Below, piece after piece: positions 6,476 through 6,676 of a stretch of DNA of 6,676 bases; position 1 is the first letter of the stretch, and each line of letters opens with the position of its first letter. Origin of the DNA: an uncultured Rhodospirillaceae bacterium. Its GTDB lineage: Bacteria > Pseudomonadota > Alphaproteobacteria > Rhodospirillales > Casp-alpha2. The notes below the pieces were generated by a model. That model saw only the letters and a program-made list of their open reading frames with translations. It was not told the origin of the DNA and did no database searches. The DNA is taken from NCBI GenBank assembly GCA_913048145.1, contig CAJWVP010000166.1, positions 1-6,676 on the forward strand. The letters are read 5' to 3'. Both the position numbers and the translations under genes were made by a program.

Positions 6476-6515
6476 GTAACAAGAGTATGACAGTCGTATT
6501 ACAGTTTTGTGACAG
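6476..6515 (-). promoter_or_regulatory. Two tandem Pho boxes upstream of pstS
   Basis: Read on the minus strand, four heptamers follow one another with exactly 4 bp between them: CTGTCAC (6515-6509), CTGTAAT (6504-6498), CTGTCAT (6493-6487) and TTGTTAC (6482-6476). The 11-bp period and the CTGTCAT consensus are those of PhoB half-sites, so this is room for two PhoB dimers. The A/T-rich spacer AAAA in the first box also fits. As in other Pho promoters, no good -35 hexamer is needed. A possible -10 is CATACT at 6489-6484 if units 1-2 act as the -35 element; the alternative GATTAG at 6468-6463 is poorer. The array ends 97 bp before the pstS ATG and begins 15 bp after the phoR stop. Confidence 0.9.
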
Positions 6516-6530
6516 CGCGCAGGACGAGAC

Positions 6531-6676
6531 TTAAGCCTCAAGGACCGGAAGTGTAACGGTGAACGTACTACCTATATTCTCTTCGCTATCGATCGCGAGC
6601 CAGCCACGATGACGGCCGATGATGTGCTTCACAATGGCCAGGCCAAGGCCGGTTCCACCAAGCTCGCGCGACCGCG
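6531..6676 (-). CDS. phoR: PhoR, phosphate regulon sensor kinase (C-terminal end only)
   Basis: The window contains the last 47 codons and the stop; the rest lies beyond the right edge. The visible part is the end of a histidine-kinase ATPase domain: RSRELGGTGLGLAIVKHI holds the G2 box (GTGLGLA), followed by the final beta strands (WLAIDS, then GSTFTVTLPV). PhoR is a membrane-bound kinase/phosphatase that controls PhoB phosphorylation, in response to Pst activity through PhoU. The sequence alone shows only a HATPase of the EnvZ/PhoR class. The name rests on the position immediately before pstS in a Pho cluster and on the similarity of the end to PhoR. No terminator follows the stop, so phoR transcripts probably read on into pstS. 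Confidence 0.85.
   Translation of the reverse strand, partial: RSRELGGTGLGLAIVKHIIGRHRGWLAIDSEENIGSTFTVTLPVLEA

Overview
The window holds a phosphate-starvation (Pho) gene cluster typical of Alphaproteobacteria. Every gene I can support is on the minus strand. In transcription order, right to left, they are the 3' end of phoR, then pstS, pstC, pstA, pstB, phoU and phoB. The alphaproteobacterial assignment rests on three things. The gene order phoR-pstSCAB-phoU-phoB is common in that class. PstC and PstA carry long N-terminal extensions. The tRNA fragment at the left end has the anticodon-stem, T-arm and acceptor sequence of an alphaproteobacterial initiator tRNA. I cannot name an order or genus from sequence alone.

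Layout from right to left. Bases 6531-6676 are the C-terminal end of the sensor kinase PhoR. The phoR-pstS gap (6379-6530) holds four PhoB-type heptamers in strict 11-bp register (6476-6515), i.e. two tandem Pho boxes, plus a good pstS ribosome binding site. PstS (5347-6378) is followed by a strong 13-bp hairpin with a short U-tract (5285-5321), probably an attenuator that gives more PstS than membrane components. PstC and PstA overlap by 8 bp, PstA and PstB are 1 bp apart, PstB and PhoU 13 bp apart, and PhoU and PhoB 16 bp apart, so pstC to phoB looks like one translationally packed operon.

The left 306 bases are not protein coding. They hold an AT-rich spacer with short direct and inverted repeats (104-306), a 38-nt 3' part of a tRNA-fMet gene without its 5' half (66-103, minus), and a clear Rho-independent terminator (2-27, minus). 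The tRNA fragment next to a same-strand terminator looks like the scar left where an integrative element used the tRNA 3' end as its attachment site.

Working together: PstS captures periplasmic phosphate, PstC/PstA form the inner-membrane channel and PstB supplies ATP hydrolysis. PhoU links transporter state to PhoR, and PhoR phosphorylates PhoB, which binds the Pho boxes upstream of pstS and turns the operon up. The system is well known and I found no evidence of an undescribed one. The points worth a second look are the tRNA scar, the pstS-pstC attenuator sitting on the pstC initiation region, and the shared 3' end of the operon.
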